Source of the DNA: Verrucomicrobiota bacterium
GTDB taxonomy: Bacteria; Verrucomicrobiota; Verrucomicrobiia; Opitutales; Opitutaceae
Assembly: GCA_023457715.1 (NCBI GenBank)
Contig: JAEWKR010000067.1
Location: forward strand, 1 to 23,737
Reading direction: 5' to 3'
DNA: 23,737 nt
This document shows, piece by piece, positions 1 through 9,500 of the stretch. Numbering within the stretch: position 1 is the first letter of the stretch; each line of letters begins with the position of its first letter. The position numbers and the translations under genes are program-made. Under the pieces are notes generated by a model. It saw nothing but the letters and a program-made list of their open reading frames with translations, searched no databases and was not told the DNA's origin.

Positions 1-2
1 CT

Positions 3-3000
3 TCCATCGTGAACTCCCGCCCGCCCGCCGCCGCTGACGCGATCGTCCGTGCCCATGAGACCTTCCTCCGCACCATGGCGGAGACCCACCGCTCGTTCCT
101 CGATGCCGTCTCAGGGCAGGCCTCCTCGCGCCCGCGAGCCGAAGTCAGCCCGGCCACGTCGCTGCCCGCCGCGGCGGCGAACATCGTCACGGCGCCCGTA
201 GCGCCCGTAGCGCCTGTAGCGCCGGCTTCAGCCGGTACCCCTGCGCCCTCTGACCCTTCCCTCCCCGTAACGCCGGTTTCAGCCGGCACCCCTGCCCCCT
301 CCGCCGCCGCGTCCTCCCCCGTAGCGCCGGCTTCAGCCGGTACTTCTGCCGGCCCCGTTGCCGTCGGCGCCCTTTCTCCCGCCGCCGTCATCGAGGTCGT
401 CCTCAAGACCGTCGCCGACAAAACCGGCTACCCGCGCGAGATGCTCGAACCCACGATGCTCCTCGAGGGCGATCTCGGCATCGATTCGATCAAGCGCGTC
501 GAAATCCTCTCCGCCGTGCAGAAGCAGCTGCCCGGCCTGCCCGCCGTGGACGCCAAGGTCATGGGCGGCCTTCAGACTTTGCAGGCCATCTCCGACTACC
601 TCGTCGAACAACTCGGCGGCCTCACCTCGAACGCCGTGGCGCCGGCTTCAGCCGGTACCCCTGCCGGCCCCGTTACCGCCGCAACCCTTTCTCCCGCCGC
701 CGTCATCGAGGTCGTCCTCAAGACCGTCGCCGAGAAAACGGGCTACCCGCGCGAGATGCTTGAACCCACGATGCTCCTCGAGGGCGATCTCGGCATCGAT
801 TCGATCAAGCGCGTTGAAATCCTCTCCGCCGTGCAGAAGCAGCTGCCCGGCCTGCCCCCCGTGGATGCCAAGGTCATGGGCGGCCTGCAGACTTTGCAGG
901 CCATCTCCGACTACCTCGTCGAACAACTCGGCGGCCTCGCCTCGAACGCCGTGGCGCCGGCTTCAGCCGGTACCCCTGCCGGCCCCGTTGCCGCCGGCGC
1001 CCTTTCTCCCGCCGCCGTCATCGAGGTCGTCCTCAAGACCGTCGCCGAGAAAACCGGCTACCCGCGCGAGATGCTCGAACCCACGATGCTCCTCGAGGGC
1101 GATCTCGGCATCGATTCGATCAAGCGCGTCGAAATCCTCTCCGCCGTGCAGAAGCAGCTGCCGGGCCTGCCCCCCGTGGACGCCAAGGTCATGGCCGGCC
1201 TCCAGACCTTGCAGGCCATCTCCGACTACCTCATCGCACAACTGGGCGGCGGGACCACGGCCACGAAGCTGGTCCAGATTGCCGTGAACGCGCCCATTAA
1301 ATCCGCGCTGCCGGTCAAGCGGTACGGCGTCCGTGCCACGCCAGCGGCCGCCGCAGGCCTGGCGCTGCCAGGTCTGCACCGCGCCAGCCGGGTGGTCATC
1401 ACCGACGACCAGCGGGGCATCGCCCAGGCTCTGCGGGACGCATTGTCCGGCTACGGGATCGCCGCCGAGGTCGTCGCTGACGTCCCCGCCGACGCCACCG
1501 GGGTCATCCTCCTCGAGGGTCTTCGTGAGTGCCGAAGCGAGGCCGACGAGGACACGCTCCTGCGGAACGTCTTCGCCCAGGCCTGCCGTGCCGCCGGGAC
1601 CCTCGCCTCGCAAGGCGGCTTTCTCGTCACCGTTCAGGACACCGACGGCGACTTCGGGCTGCGAAGCGCCGCCACGCGTCCGTGGTCGGGCGCCCTCGCC
1701 GGACTCGCCAAGTCGGCGGCCAAGGAATGGCCGAAGGCGACGGTCCGCGCGCTCGATCTCGCGTCCCGCACCGGAACGGCCGCAACCGTCGCCGCCCGAC
1801 TCTGTCACGAGTTGCTGCACGGCGGGAGCGACGTCGAGATCGGCCTCGCCGCCGACGGTTCCCGCGTCCGGCCCGAGGTGTTCGAGGCCGCCGCCGGCCC
1901 TGGCGCCTCTCCGCTCAACCGCGACGCCGTCGTGGTCGCCACGGGCGGCGGCCGCGGCGTCACGGCCAGCACGCTGATCGCCCTCGCCCAGGCGCATCGT
2001 CCGAAGATGGCCTTGCTTGGTCGCACCGCGCTGCGACCGGAACCCGCCGCGCTCGCGCAGAGCCGCAGCGAGAGTGAGCTGCGCACCGCCTTGCTCGCGC
2101 TCGAAAAGGCGGCGGGCCGCACCCCGACCCCGAAGGCGCTCGCCAGCGCGGTCGCGGACGTGCTCGCTCAACGCGAGATCCACGCGACGCTGACCGCGTT
2201 GCGCGCCGCGGGCAGCCAGGTCGAGTACCTCGTGTGCGATTCCACCGACGCGGCGGCGATGCAGGCGACGCTCACGCAGGTCCGCTCGACGCTCGGGCCG
2301 ATCCGCGCGATCGTGCACGGCGCCGGCGTCCTCGCCGACAAGCTCATTGCCGACAAGACGCCCGAGCAGTTCGCGCGGGTGGTGGACACCAAGGTCCGGG
2401 GTCTCCGCGCGCTCCTGCATGCGACCGCCACCGACGATCTGGCGGCCGTCATCCTGTTCTCCTCCGTCGCCGGCCGGTTCGGCAACCGCGGTCAGGCCGA
2501 TTACGCCATGGCCAACGAGTTTCTCAACAAGGCCGCGCATGCGATCTTCGCCGCGCGCCAGGGACGCTGTCTGGTGCGTTCGATCAACTGGGGCCCCTGG
2601 GAGGGCGGCATGGTCACCCCGGAGCTCCGCGAGCACTTCGCCGGGCAGGGCATCGGCGTCATCCCCCGCGAGGAGGGCGCGCTCATCCTGGTGCGGGAAT
2701 TGAGCGGACCCGCGACGCGCGAGGCCATCGAAGTCGTCGTGGGTGCCGGTCGCCTCGATCTCGGTGCCGGCGCGGCTGGCGAGTCCCGGCCCGTCGGCGA
2801 GATTGCGGTCTCCGTGGAGCGGTTTCCCGCCATCGGCGATCATGTGGTGAAAGGACGCCCCGTGGTGCCGATTGCGCTGGCGGCCGAATGGCTGCTTGGC
2901 GCCGCCTCCTCGGCTGCCGGCGCCACCGCGACCGGGCTCAAGGATCTGCAGGTGCTGAAGGCACTCGTACTGCCGGACTCCGGCGGATCCCTCCTCGTCC

Positions 3001-3569
3001 AACTCCAGGCGCGGTCGACCGGGGCCGCCCTCGAGGTGGTGCTGGCCGATCCGGCCACGCGGCAGGCGCATTACAAGGCCACCGCCGTATTCACCCCCCC
3101 CACGCTTTCCGTCCCGTCGGCCCAGCGCTCCGCGTTGCAGCCTTTCGGCTACCCGCCCGAGGGCGCCTACGACCAACGCCTCTTCCACGGGCCGGAATTT
3201 CAGGTGATCCGCACCCTCCGGGGTTGGACCTCCGCCGAAGCGGAACTCGAGATCGAGAACCGCGCGATCCAGGGGGGCGACTGGCAGGTCGGGCCGGCGC
3301 TGCTGGACGGCGCCCTCCAGGCGGCCGCGCTATGGACGCTCCAGACATCCGGCCGCAGCTCCCTGCCGATGCGGATCGCCGAGCTCTCGCTGCATCGTCC
3401 CGCGCAGCCCGGGGAACGTCTGACGTGCCGGCTCACCGGCGCGGACAAGGATGGGGTGGGCAGCGTGGCTGACGTGCTTTGCGTCGACGGACAGGGTGCG
3501 GTGGTGTGCGCCCTCCGCGGCGTCGAGTGCTACCACGTCGATTCCTACTGGCACGCCGTCACGGCATGA
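3..3569 (+). CDS. pfaA: PfaA/Pfa2-type PUFA (secondary lipid) synthase, C-terminal part: 3xACP-KR-DH; 5' end cut by window
   Basis: The frame is open to the left edge, so the GTG at base 9 is probably internal and the KS and acyltransferase domains lie upstream. Residue numbers count from that GTG. Order seen: helical post-AT linker (15-37); Pro/Ala linker rich in APASAGT (45-120); three ACPs with phosphopantetheine serines in LGIDSIKRVEIL at Ser160, Ser265 and Ser370, exactly 105 residues apart; KR with the NADP loop TGGGRGV from Thr645, Ser818/819 and YAMAN with Tyr832; PKS-type DH with HVVKGRPVVP (His945) and LLDGALQ (Asp1100, Gln1104). All catalytic residues I looked for are present. The layout ACPx3-KR-DH is that of PfaA (Pfa2 in myxobacteria), a cytosolic iterative synthase. 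Its stop overlaps the start of the next gene by four bases. The final product (a polyunsaturated or a related hydrocarbon/lipid chain) cannot be told from sequence. Confidence 0.93.
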   Translation, partial: SIVNSRPPAAADAIVRAHETFLRTMAETHRSFLDAVSGQASSRPRAEVSPATSLPAAAANIVTAPVAPVAPVAPASAGTPAPSDPSLPVTPVSAGTPAPSAAASSPVAPASAGTSAGPVAVGALSPAAVIEVVLKTVADKTGYPREMLEPTMLLEGDLGIDSIKRVEILSAVQKQLPGLPAVDAKVMGGLQTLQAISDYLVEQLGGLTSNAVAPASAGTPAGPVTAATLSPAAVIEVVLKTVAEKTGYPREMLEPTMLLEGDLGIDSIKRVEILSAVQKQLPGLPPVDAKVMGGLQTLQAISDYLVEQLGGLASNAVAPASAGTPAGPVAAGALSPAAVIEVVLKTVAEKTGYPREMLEPTMLLEGDLGIDSIKRVEILSAVQKQLPGLPPVDAKVMAGLQTLQAISDYLIAQLGGGTTATKLVQIAVNAPIKSALPVKRYGVRATPAAAAGLALPGLHRASRVVITDDQRGIAQALRDALSGYGIAAEVVADVPADATGVILLEGLRECRSEADEDTLLRNVFAQACRAAGTLASQGGFLVTVQDTDGDFGLRSAATRPWSGALAGLAKSAAKEWPKATVRALDLASRTGTAATVAARLCHELLHGGSDVEIGLAADGSRVRPEVFEAAAGPGASPLNRDAVVVATGGGRGVTASTLIALAQAHRPKMALLGRTALRPEPAALAQSRSESELRTALLALEKAAGRTPTPKALASAVADVLAQREIHATLTALRAAGSQVEYLVCDSTDAAAMQATLTQVRSTLGPIRAIVHGAGVLADKLIADKTPEQFARVVDTKVRGLRALLHATATDDLAAVILFSSVAGRFGNRGQADYAMANEFLNKAAHAIFAARQGRCLVRSINWGPWEGGMVTPELREHFAGQGIGVIPREEGALILVRELSGPATREAIEVVVGAGRLDLGAGAAGESRPVGEIAVSVERFPAIGDHVVKGRPVVPIALAAEWLLGAASSAAGATATGLKDLQVLKALVLPDSGGSLLVQLQARSTGAALEVVLADPATRQAHYKATAVFTPPTLSVPSAQRSALQPFGYPPEGAYDQRLFHGPEFQVIRTLRGWTSAEAELEIENRAIQGGDWQVGPALLDGALQAAALWTLQTSGRSSLPMRIAELSLHRPAQPGERLTCRLTGADKDGVGSVADVLCVDGQGAVVCALRGVECYHVDSYWHAVTA
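196..343 (+). repeat. Cluster of three in-frame REP-like palindromes in the linker before ACP1
   Basis: Copies at 216-238, 267-289 and 321-343 share GTAGCGCC followed by GGCTTCAGCCGGTAC (copy 2 has GTAACGCC and GGTTTCAGCCGGCAC). The core is an inverted repeat, CCGGCT-TC-AGCCGG. Just before copy 1 the head word GTAGCGCC(C/T) is repeated in tandem (from about 198). All copies are in the same frame and encode APASAGTP-type linker. Identical cores occur outside genes at 11172-11223, so this is a dispersed element and not simply a protein repeat. Confidence 0.8.
636..658 (+). repeat. REP-like palindrome between ACP1 and ACP2
   Basis: GTGGCGCC followed by GGCTTCAGCCGGTAC; same orientation and frame as the copies before ACP1, encoding VAPASAGT. 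It marks the start of the second 315-bp unit. Confidence 0.8.
951..973 (+). repeat. REP-like palindrome between ACP2 and ACP3
   Basis: Same 23-base word as the copy at 636-658, identical in sequence, and the start of the third unit. No further copy follows ACP3, whose downstream linker (GGGTTATKLV) is unrelated. Confidence 0.8.
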
Positions 3570-6500
3570 CCCGGTTCGAGCCGATCGCGGTGGTGGGCCA
3601 GGCCTGCCTGCTGCCCGGGGCCAGCTCCCCGGCCGGGCTGTGGCGCGCCGTCCTCGGACGGCAGGACCTCCTGACCCGCGCCACCGCCGCCACGTGGGAG
3701 GTGCCGCCGGAGCGCATCATGCGCACCGACGCGGACGCGGGCCCCGCCGAGCGCGTGCCGTCGGACCGCGGCGGATACGTTCGCGACTTCGACCGGCTGC
3801 TCGAACCCGCCGGGTACGGCCTGGACGCGGCCCTCGTCCGGCAGCTCGACCCGCTGTTTCAATGGCTGCTCCACGTCGGCCGGGACGCGGTCCGCGACGC
3901 GGGCGTGCGCGGGGATGAGCTGGCGCGCGGCGGCGCGATCGTGGGCAATCTCTCCTATCCGACGTATGCGGCGAATCATTACGCGTGGTCGCTCTGGGCG
4001 GCGGCCGCCGGCTGGACCGGCGGCTCGGGCGGCGCTCCGGCGCCGTCGGCGATCAACCGCTTCATGTCCGGCCTGCCGGTCACGCTGCTCGGCCGCTCCC
4101 TGGGGCTCGGCCGCGGCGGGTTCACCGTCGACGCCGCCTGCGCCTCCTCGCTCTACGCGATCAAGTACGCCTGCGACTGGCTCCAGTCGGGGCGGGCGGA
4201 CCTGATGCTGGCCGGCGGCGTGAGCCGGGTGCACGGCCTGACCATCCATGCCGGATTCACGACCCTGCAGGCCCTGAGCCCCACGGGCCGGAGCCGCCCG
4301 CTGCATGCCGACGCCGACGGCCTCGTCCCGTCCGAAGGCGCAGCCGTCGTCGTGCTCAAACGGCTGGCCGACGCGCAGCGCGACGGCAATCCCATCCTGG
4401 GCGTCATCCGCGGGATCGGCCTGTCCAACGATGGTCGCGGCAGCGGTCTGCTCGTCCCCTCCTCCGCCGGGCAGGTCCGCGCCATGACGGCGGCCTACCG
4501 GCAGTCGGGACTGTCGCCCGCCGACATCGACCTGGTGGAGTGCCACGCCACGGGCACCCGCGTGGGCGACGCCGCGGAGATCGCCAGCTGCGCCGAGGTC
4601 TTCGGCCGCAGCCGGCGGATCGCTCTCGGTTCGTTGAAGTCCAACCTCGGCCACCTGCTGCCGGTGGCCGGCGTCGCGGGACTGATCAAGGTGATGCAAA
4701 GCCTCGCGCACGGCGTGCACGCGCCGCTCCGCTCGCTCGACCGGCCCAACCCCGCGCTCGACGGCACGGGCTTCACGCCGACGCTCGAGGCGGTGGAATG
4801 GCAGACCACCCAGGTGCGCCGCGCCGCGGTCAACGCGTTCGGCTTCGGCGGCAACAACGCGCACCTGATCGTCGAGCAGGCCCCGGCCGCGGCAAAAGCG
4901 CGGGCGGCGTCGACCGCATCCGCCCCGCGGGTCGCCGACGCCGGCGCCATCGCCCTGGTCGCACTGGCGGCCCGGACGGGAAACACCGCCACTGCGGACG
5001 ACCTGGCCCGGGCCGCGGTGGACGAGGCGCCGCCCCGCCCCATCGTTCCGTTGTCGGAGATTCCGCTGCCCATGGAAGGTTCGGCCTTCACCCCCGCCGA
5101 TCTGGGGGAGGCCCTCCCGCAGCAACTGCTGGCCCTTTCACTGGCGCACGAAGCCGTGGCCCAGCTGCGGACTCCCCCGCGCTCGGGCGTCGCCGTGTAC
5201 GTGGGCATGGGCTGCGATCCCGAGGCGTGCCGATTCGGGCTCAACCTGCGCCTGGCCGATCTGGTGCGCGAGTCGCCAACCGGCACCGCACCCGCGGCGT
5301 CCGCCGCTGCGATCGAGTCAACCCGCCAGAAGATTCTCCCCGGTCCGGTCGCCGCCTCGACCCTGGGTTTGATGCCCAATGTGGTGGCGAACCGGATCAA
5401 CCGGCAATTCCTCGCGGACGCCCCGAGCTGCGCGGTGTCGTCCGAAGAGCTCTCGGGCCTGCATGCGCTCGAACTCGGCCGGTCCGCCCTGCTCGCCGGT
5501 GAGTGCGACGTGGCGCTGGTCGGAGCGGTGGATCTCGCCCACGATCCGATCCACGCCGCCGCGCGCCGCGACGCCGGACGGCCGGGCGAGTCGGCCGACG
5601 GCGGCTGCATGCTCGTGCTCAAGCGCGAGGGGGATGCTCGGCGCGACGGCGACACGATCCTCGCCCTGTTGCCGGTCGACCCGCTGCCGGCGTCGGAACC
5701 CGCCCCGGTCGACTGGTCGCCCTGTTTGCAACGCCTGGACCGCGCGGTGGGCGTGGCCCATGCCGCCTCGGGTCTGCTCCAGGTCGCGGCAGCCGCCGCC
5801 GCGCTGCACGCCGGACGGCTCGACGCCGCCGCCGTGTCCATCCGGGTCGAGGCGCTGCTGGGCGCCACCGGCTCGCTCGTCCTCCGCCGGGCGGAGGCGC
5901 GCGCCAGCGAAGCGGCGGTCGCATCCCCGCGCCCCGCCGCCTGGCCGCCCGCCGATCGCAAGCTCATCCGTTTCGCCGCCCATCGGGCCGCCGTCGCACC
6001 GCTGCTCCATTCGCTCGTGTTCCCTCGTGAATCCCTCCCGCCCGCGCCTGTGCTGCGGCCCACTCATCTGACGCCGGGGATCCGCATCGCCGCGCCCGTC
6101 GTCGTTGGCCCGGAGGTCATGGCCCGGCCGGGCCAGCCGGTCGCCCGCCCGGCCCGCGCGCTCCCCGCGGCGGACGCCTCCCGGGCGTTCACGCCTCCCA
6201 GCACCGCCGAAACGCACGCGGAAACGGACCCCGCAGCGGGCGTCGACGCCGCCTGGCAGACCAGCCTGGCCGCGGCCCACGAACTTTTTCTCGAGGAAGT
6301 CGGTCGCACCCACGCGGCTTTCCTGCACGCCATGGCGCAAACGGCGGCGCCCGTTGAACCGAGGCCCCCGGAAACAGAGGCGCCGGTGCTCGCTCAGGCC
6401 CGGACGGACGTTTCCCCGGTCGGACCGACGCCGTCCGACCACGGCAGCGCGTCGCGCAGCGGTGACACCCGACAGATCAACCTGGCGACCACCGATTCCC

Positions 6501-9500
6501 CTCCGGAACCGTCGCGAAAAACCGCAACGACCGCGGCCGTCGCTCCGGCGTTGCCGGGCCCGAAGTTCACGCGCGCGCAGCTGGAACAGCTCGCCTCGGG
6601 CCGCATCTCCGATCTGTTCGGGCCGGCCTTCGCGGGCCAGGACGGCTTCACGCGCCAGGTGCGGATGCCCATGCCGCCGATGCTGCTCGCGGATCGCGTC
6701 ACCGGCATCGATGCCGTGCCGGGCGAACTCGGCACCGGCCGGATCTGGACTGAAACCGACGTGACGCCGGACGCGTGGTACCTCGACGTCGACCGCATGC
6801 CGCTTGGGGTCACCATCGAGGCGGGCCAGGCCGACCTGTTGCTCGTTTCCTGGATGGGGATCGACCGCCACAACCGGAGCGAGCGCATCTACCGTCTGCT
6901 CGGTTGCGAGGCCACGGTAAGGGGTCCCCTGCCCAAGATCGGCGACACCCTGCAGTTCGAGATTGGTGTCGATGGCCACGCGGAGCTGGGCCCGATCCGG
7001 ATGATGTTCTTCCACTCCGATCTGCGCGTGAACGGTGCGGTGACCCTGAGCGTGCGCAACGGTCAGGCCGGATTCTTCAGCGACGAGGAACTCGCGGAGT
7101 CCGAGGGCGTGTTATGGGACGCGGCCACGGCGGCGGCACCGGCGCTGCGCGGGACGCACGGCGCACCGCGGGTGCCCCTCGCCTCCCAGGCTTTCAGCGT
7201 CGAAGCCGTCCGGGCGTTTGCCGAGGGCCGGATCGCCGACTGCTTCGGTTCCGCTTTCCGGCGCACCCGCGCACACACCCGCACGCCCAGGATCCCGGCC
7301 GGGCGCATGCAGCTGATCGACGAAGTCACGCAGTTCGATCCCGCAGGCGGCCCCTGGCGGCGCGGCTACCTCAGGACGGTGAAGCGCATCACGCCCGATC
7401 TCTGGTTCTTCGCGGGTCACTTCAAGAACGACCCCTGCATGCCGGGCACGCTCATGCTCGAGGGCGCCGTGCAATCGCTCGCGTTTTATCTCACCGCCCT
7501 GGGGTGCACCGTGCAGGCCGACGGCTGGCGCTTCGAACCCGTCCATGGCCAGACGATCAGCATGCGTTGCCGCGGCCAGTGCGTGCCGACCTCGCGGGAA
7601 CTCGTCTACGAAGTCTTCGTGGAGGAATTCAACGATGGACCGGTGCCGCGCCTGCGGGCCTCGGTCATGGCGTCGGTCGACGGGCTCAAGGCGTTCCTCG
7701 CCGAAGGCCTCTCGCTCGAGCTGGTGCCGGACTGGCCGCTCGAGGACATGCTGCGGCGCGGTGCAGTCGCCGCGAGCCAGGACGACAAGCCGGCGTGGTC
7801 GCTGGACGGTTTCAGGTTCGATCACCGCTCCCTGCTGGCCTGCGCCCTGGGACGGCCGAGTGAAGCCTTCGGCCCGACCTTCCGACCGCTCGACTCCGCG
7901 ATCCGCATCCCGCGGCTTCCGCGCCCGCCTTACCATTTCATGTCGCGCATCGTCGACTGCACCGGCCGCCTGGGTCGCCCGGAGCGCGGAGCGGCGGTCA
8001 CCGCGGAGTTCGAGATCGATCCGAACGCCTGGTACTTCGAGCGGAACGGCGCGCCCACCATGCCCTCCTGTGTCTTCATGGAGGCGCTGCTCCAGCCCTG
8101 CGGCTGGTTGTCGAGTTTCCTGCGCGACACGACCGGGCAGAAGGACGACATCTTCTTTCGCAATCTCGATGGCACGCTGCGATGGACCCGCGAGCTGGCG
8201 CCACAGGCGCAGACGCTGCGCGTGCACACCGAGCTGACGTCATGGTCGGAACTGGGCACCATGATCATCGTGGCCTTCCGTGTCCGGGCTTCGGTGTCCG
8301 ACGTCACGGTCGCCACGATGGAAACCTCGTTTGGCTTCTTCCCGGGCGATGCGTTCGCCAACCAGGCAGGGCTGGCACCGACGCCCCTCGAGTCCGAATT
8401 CATCGCCGCCGAGGGCGGTGCGCCACGGGGTCTCCGGGACGTCCCGCGCGAGGGCGCACGGAGCGCGGCGCCCGTCGCGCCCGTCGCACCGCTGCCCGGA
8501 ATCGCGCGCGATCCCCTGCTGATGCTGGACGCCATCACCGGATGGTGGCCTCAGGCCGGCGCCGCGGGACTGGGAATCGTCCGCGCCGAGAAACACGTCG
8601 ACGCCGGGGAATGGTTCTTCAACGCCCACTTCATGCAGGACCCGGTGCAGCCGGGATCGCTGGGCATCGAAGCTCTCGTGCAGCTGCTCCAGTGCGCCGT
8701 CCTGTTGCGGGAGGAACACGCCGGCCGGCCCACCACGGGCTGGACCTTCGAGCCGGTGGCGCTGGCGGAACCGCTGACGTGGAAATACCGCGGCCAGGTC
8801 GTCCCCGAGAACACCCGGATCACCAGCCTCGTCGAAATAGGCGACATCGTGTCCGAGCCCGACGGCGCGATCCTGGCCCGGGCCCGCGGCAGCCTCTGGG
8901 TCGACGGCAAGAAGATCTACGAGACGCCGCACCTGGCGATGCGCGCGCGCCGTCCGTCGGGCGGTCCGCGGATCCGGGAATTCAGCCTCGCCGCCACTCC
9001 CTGGATCACGGACCACCGCCCTTCCTTCACCACCGCGATCGTCCCGCTGACCGGCTTGCTGGATGAACTCGCCCAGGCCGCGGTCAGCCCTGCGGCGGGC
9101 GCGAAGGGAGACACGCCGTCGAAACTGCTCTCCGTCCGCAGCTTTTTCCCGTCGCGCTGGGTCGCCTGTCCGGACGACGCCGTGACCCGCGTCCGCGCCA
9201 CGGCGGAGGTGGGCCCGGATGGTCGCGGTGAGGCCCGCCTCGAGCTCTGGCGCGAGGCCCGTCGTGAAGCGCTTTCGCGTTTCGACGAAGTCGGCCGCGC
9301 CGGCGTGACGCTCGGCGCCGAATATCCGGAACCACCCGCCACCCTGCCGCCGCTCGACGCCCCCCGACGGGAGTCCCCTTACGCCACCGGCGAGATGACC
9401 CACGGGCCGGCCTTCCAGGTGCTGCGCGAGCTGCGTCGTTCCTTCGCGGGAGCCAGCTGCCTCCTGGACGCCGGCGCCGGCGCCGTGCCCGTCGGCGTCC

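Larger units (their letters stand above)
321..1265 (+). repeat. Three tandem 315-bp ACP-coding units
   Basis: Three consecutive units (321-635, 636-950, 951-1265) each begin with a REP-like palindrome encoding APASAGT and then encode one ACP. The spacing between equivalent serine codons (486, 801, 1116) is exactly 315 bases. By eye, units 1 and 2 differ at about 16 positions, several of them in the linker, so the array is recently duplicated or kept uniform by gene conversion. Tandem ACPs are typical of PUFA synthases, where copy number is known to affect product yield. Confidence 0.93.

Noticed and set aside
321..1265. CRISPR-like or satellite array
   Set aside because: Regular 315-bp period, but each unit is an in-frame ACP domain; no spacers.
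963..3188. 741-residue open frame on the minus strand opposite the ACP-KR region
   Set aside because: Shadow of the high-GC pfaA-like gene; Gly/Arg-rich with no recognisable domain, while the plus frame has complete ACP, KR and DH motifs.
3479..3565. Upstream extension of the PfaC-like reading frame
   Set aside because: Arg-rich sequence inside the previous gene; the ATG at 3566 overlaps the stop in the usual ATGA coupling and starts the KS fold.
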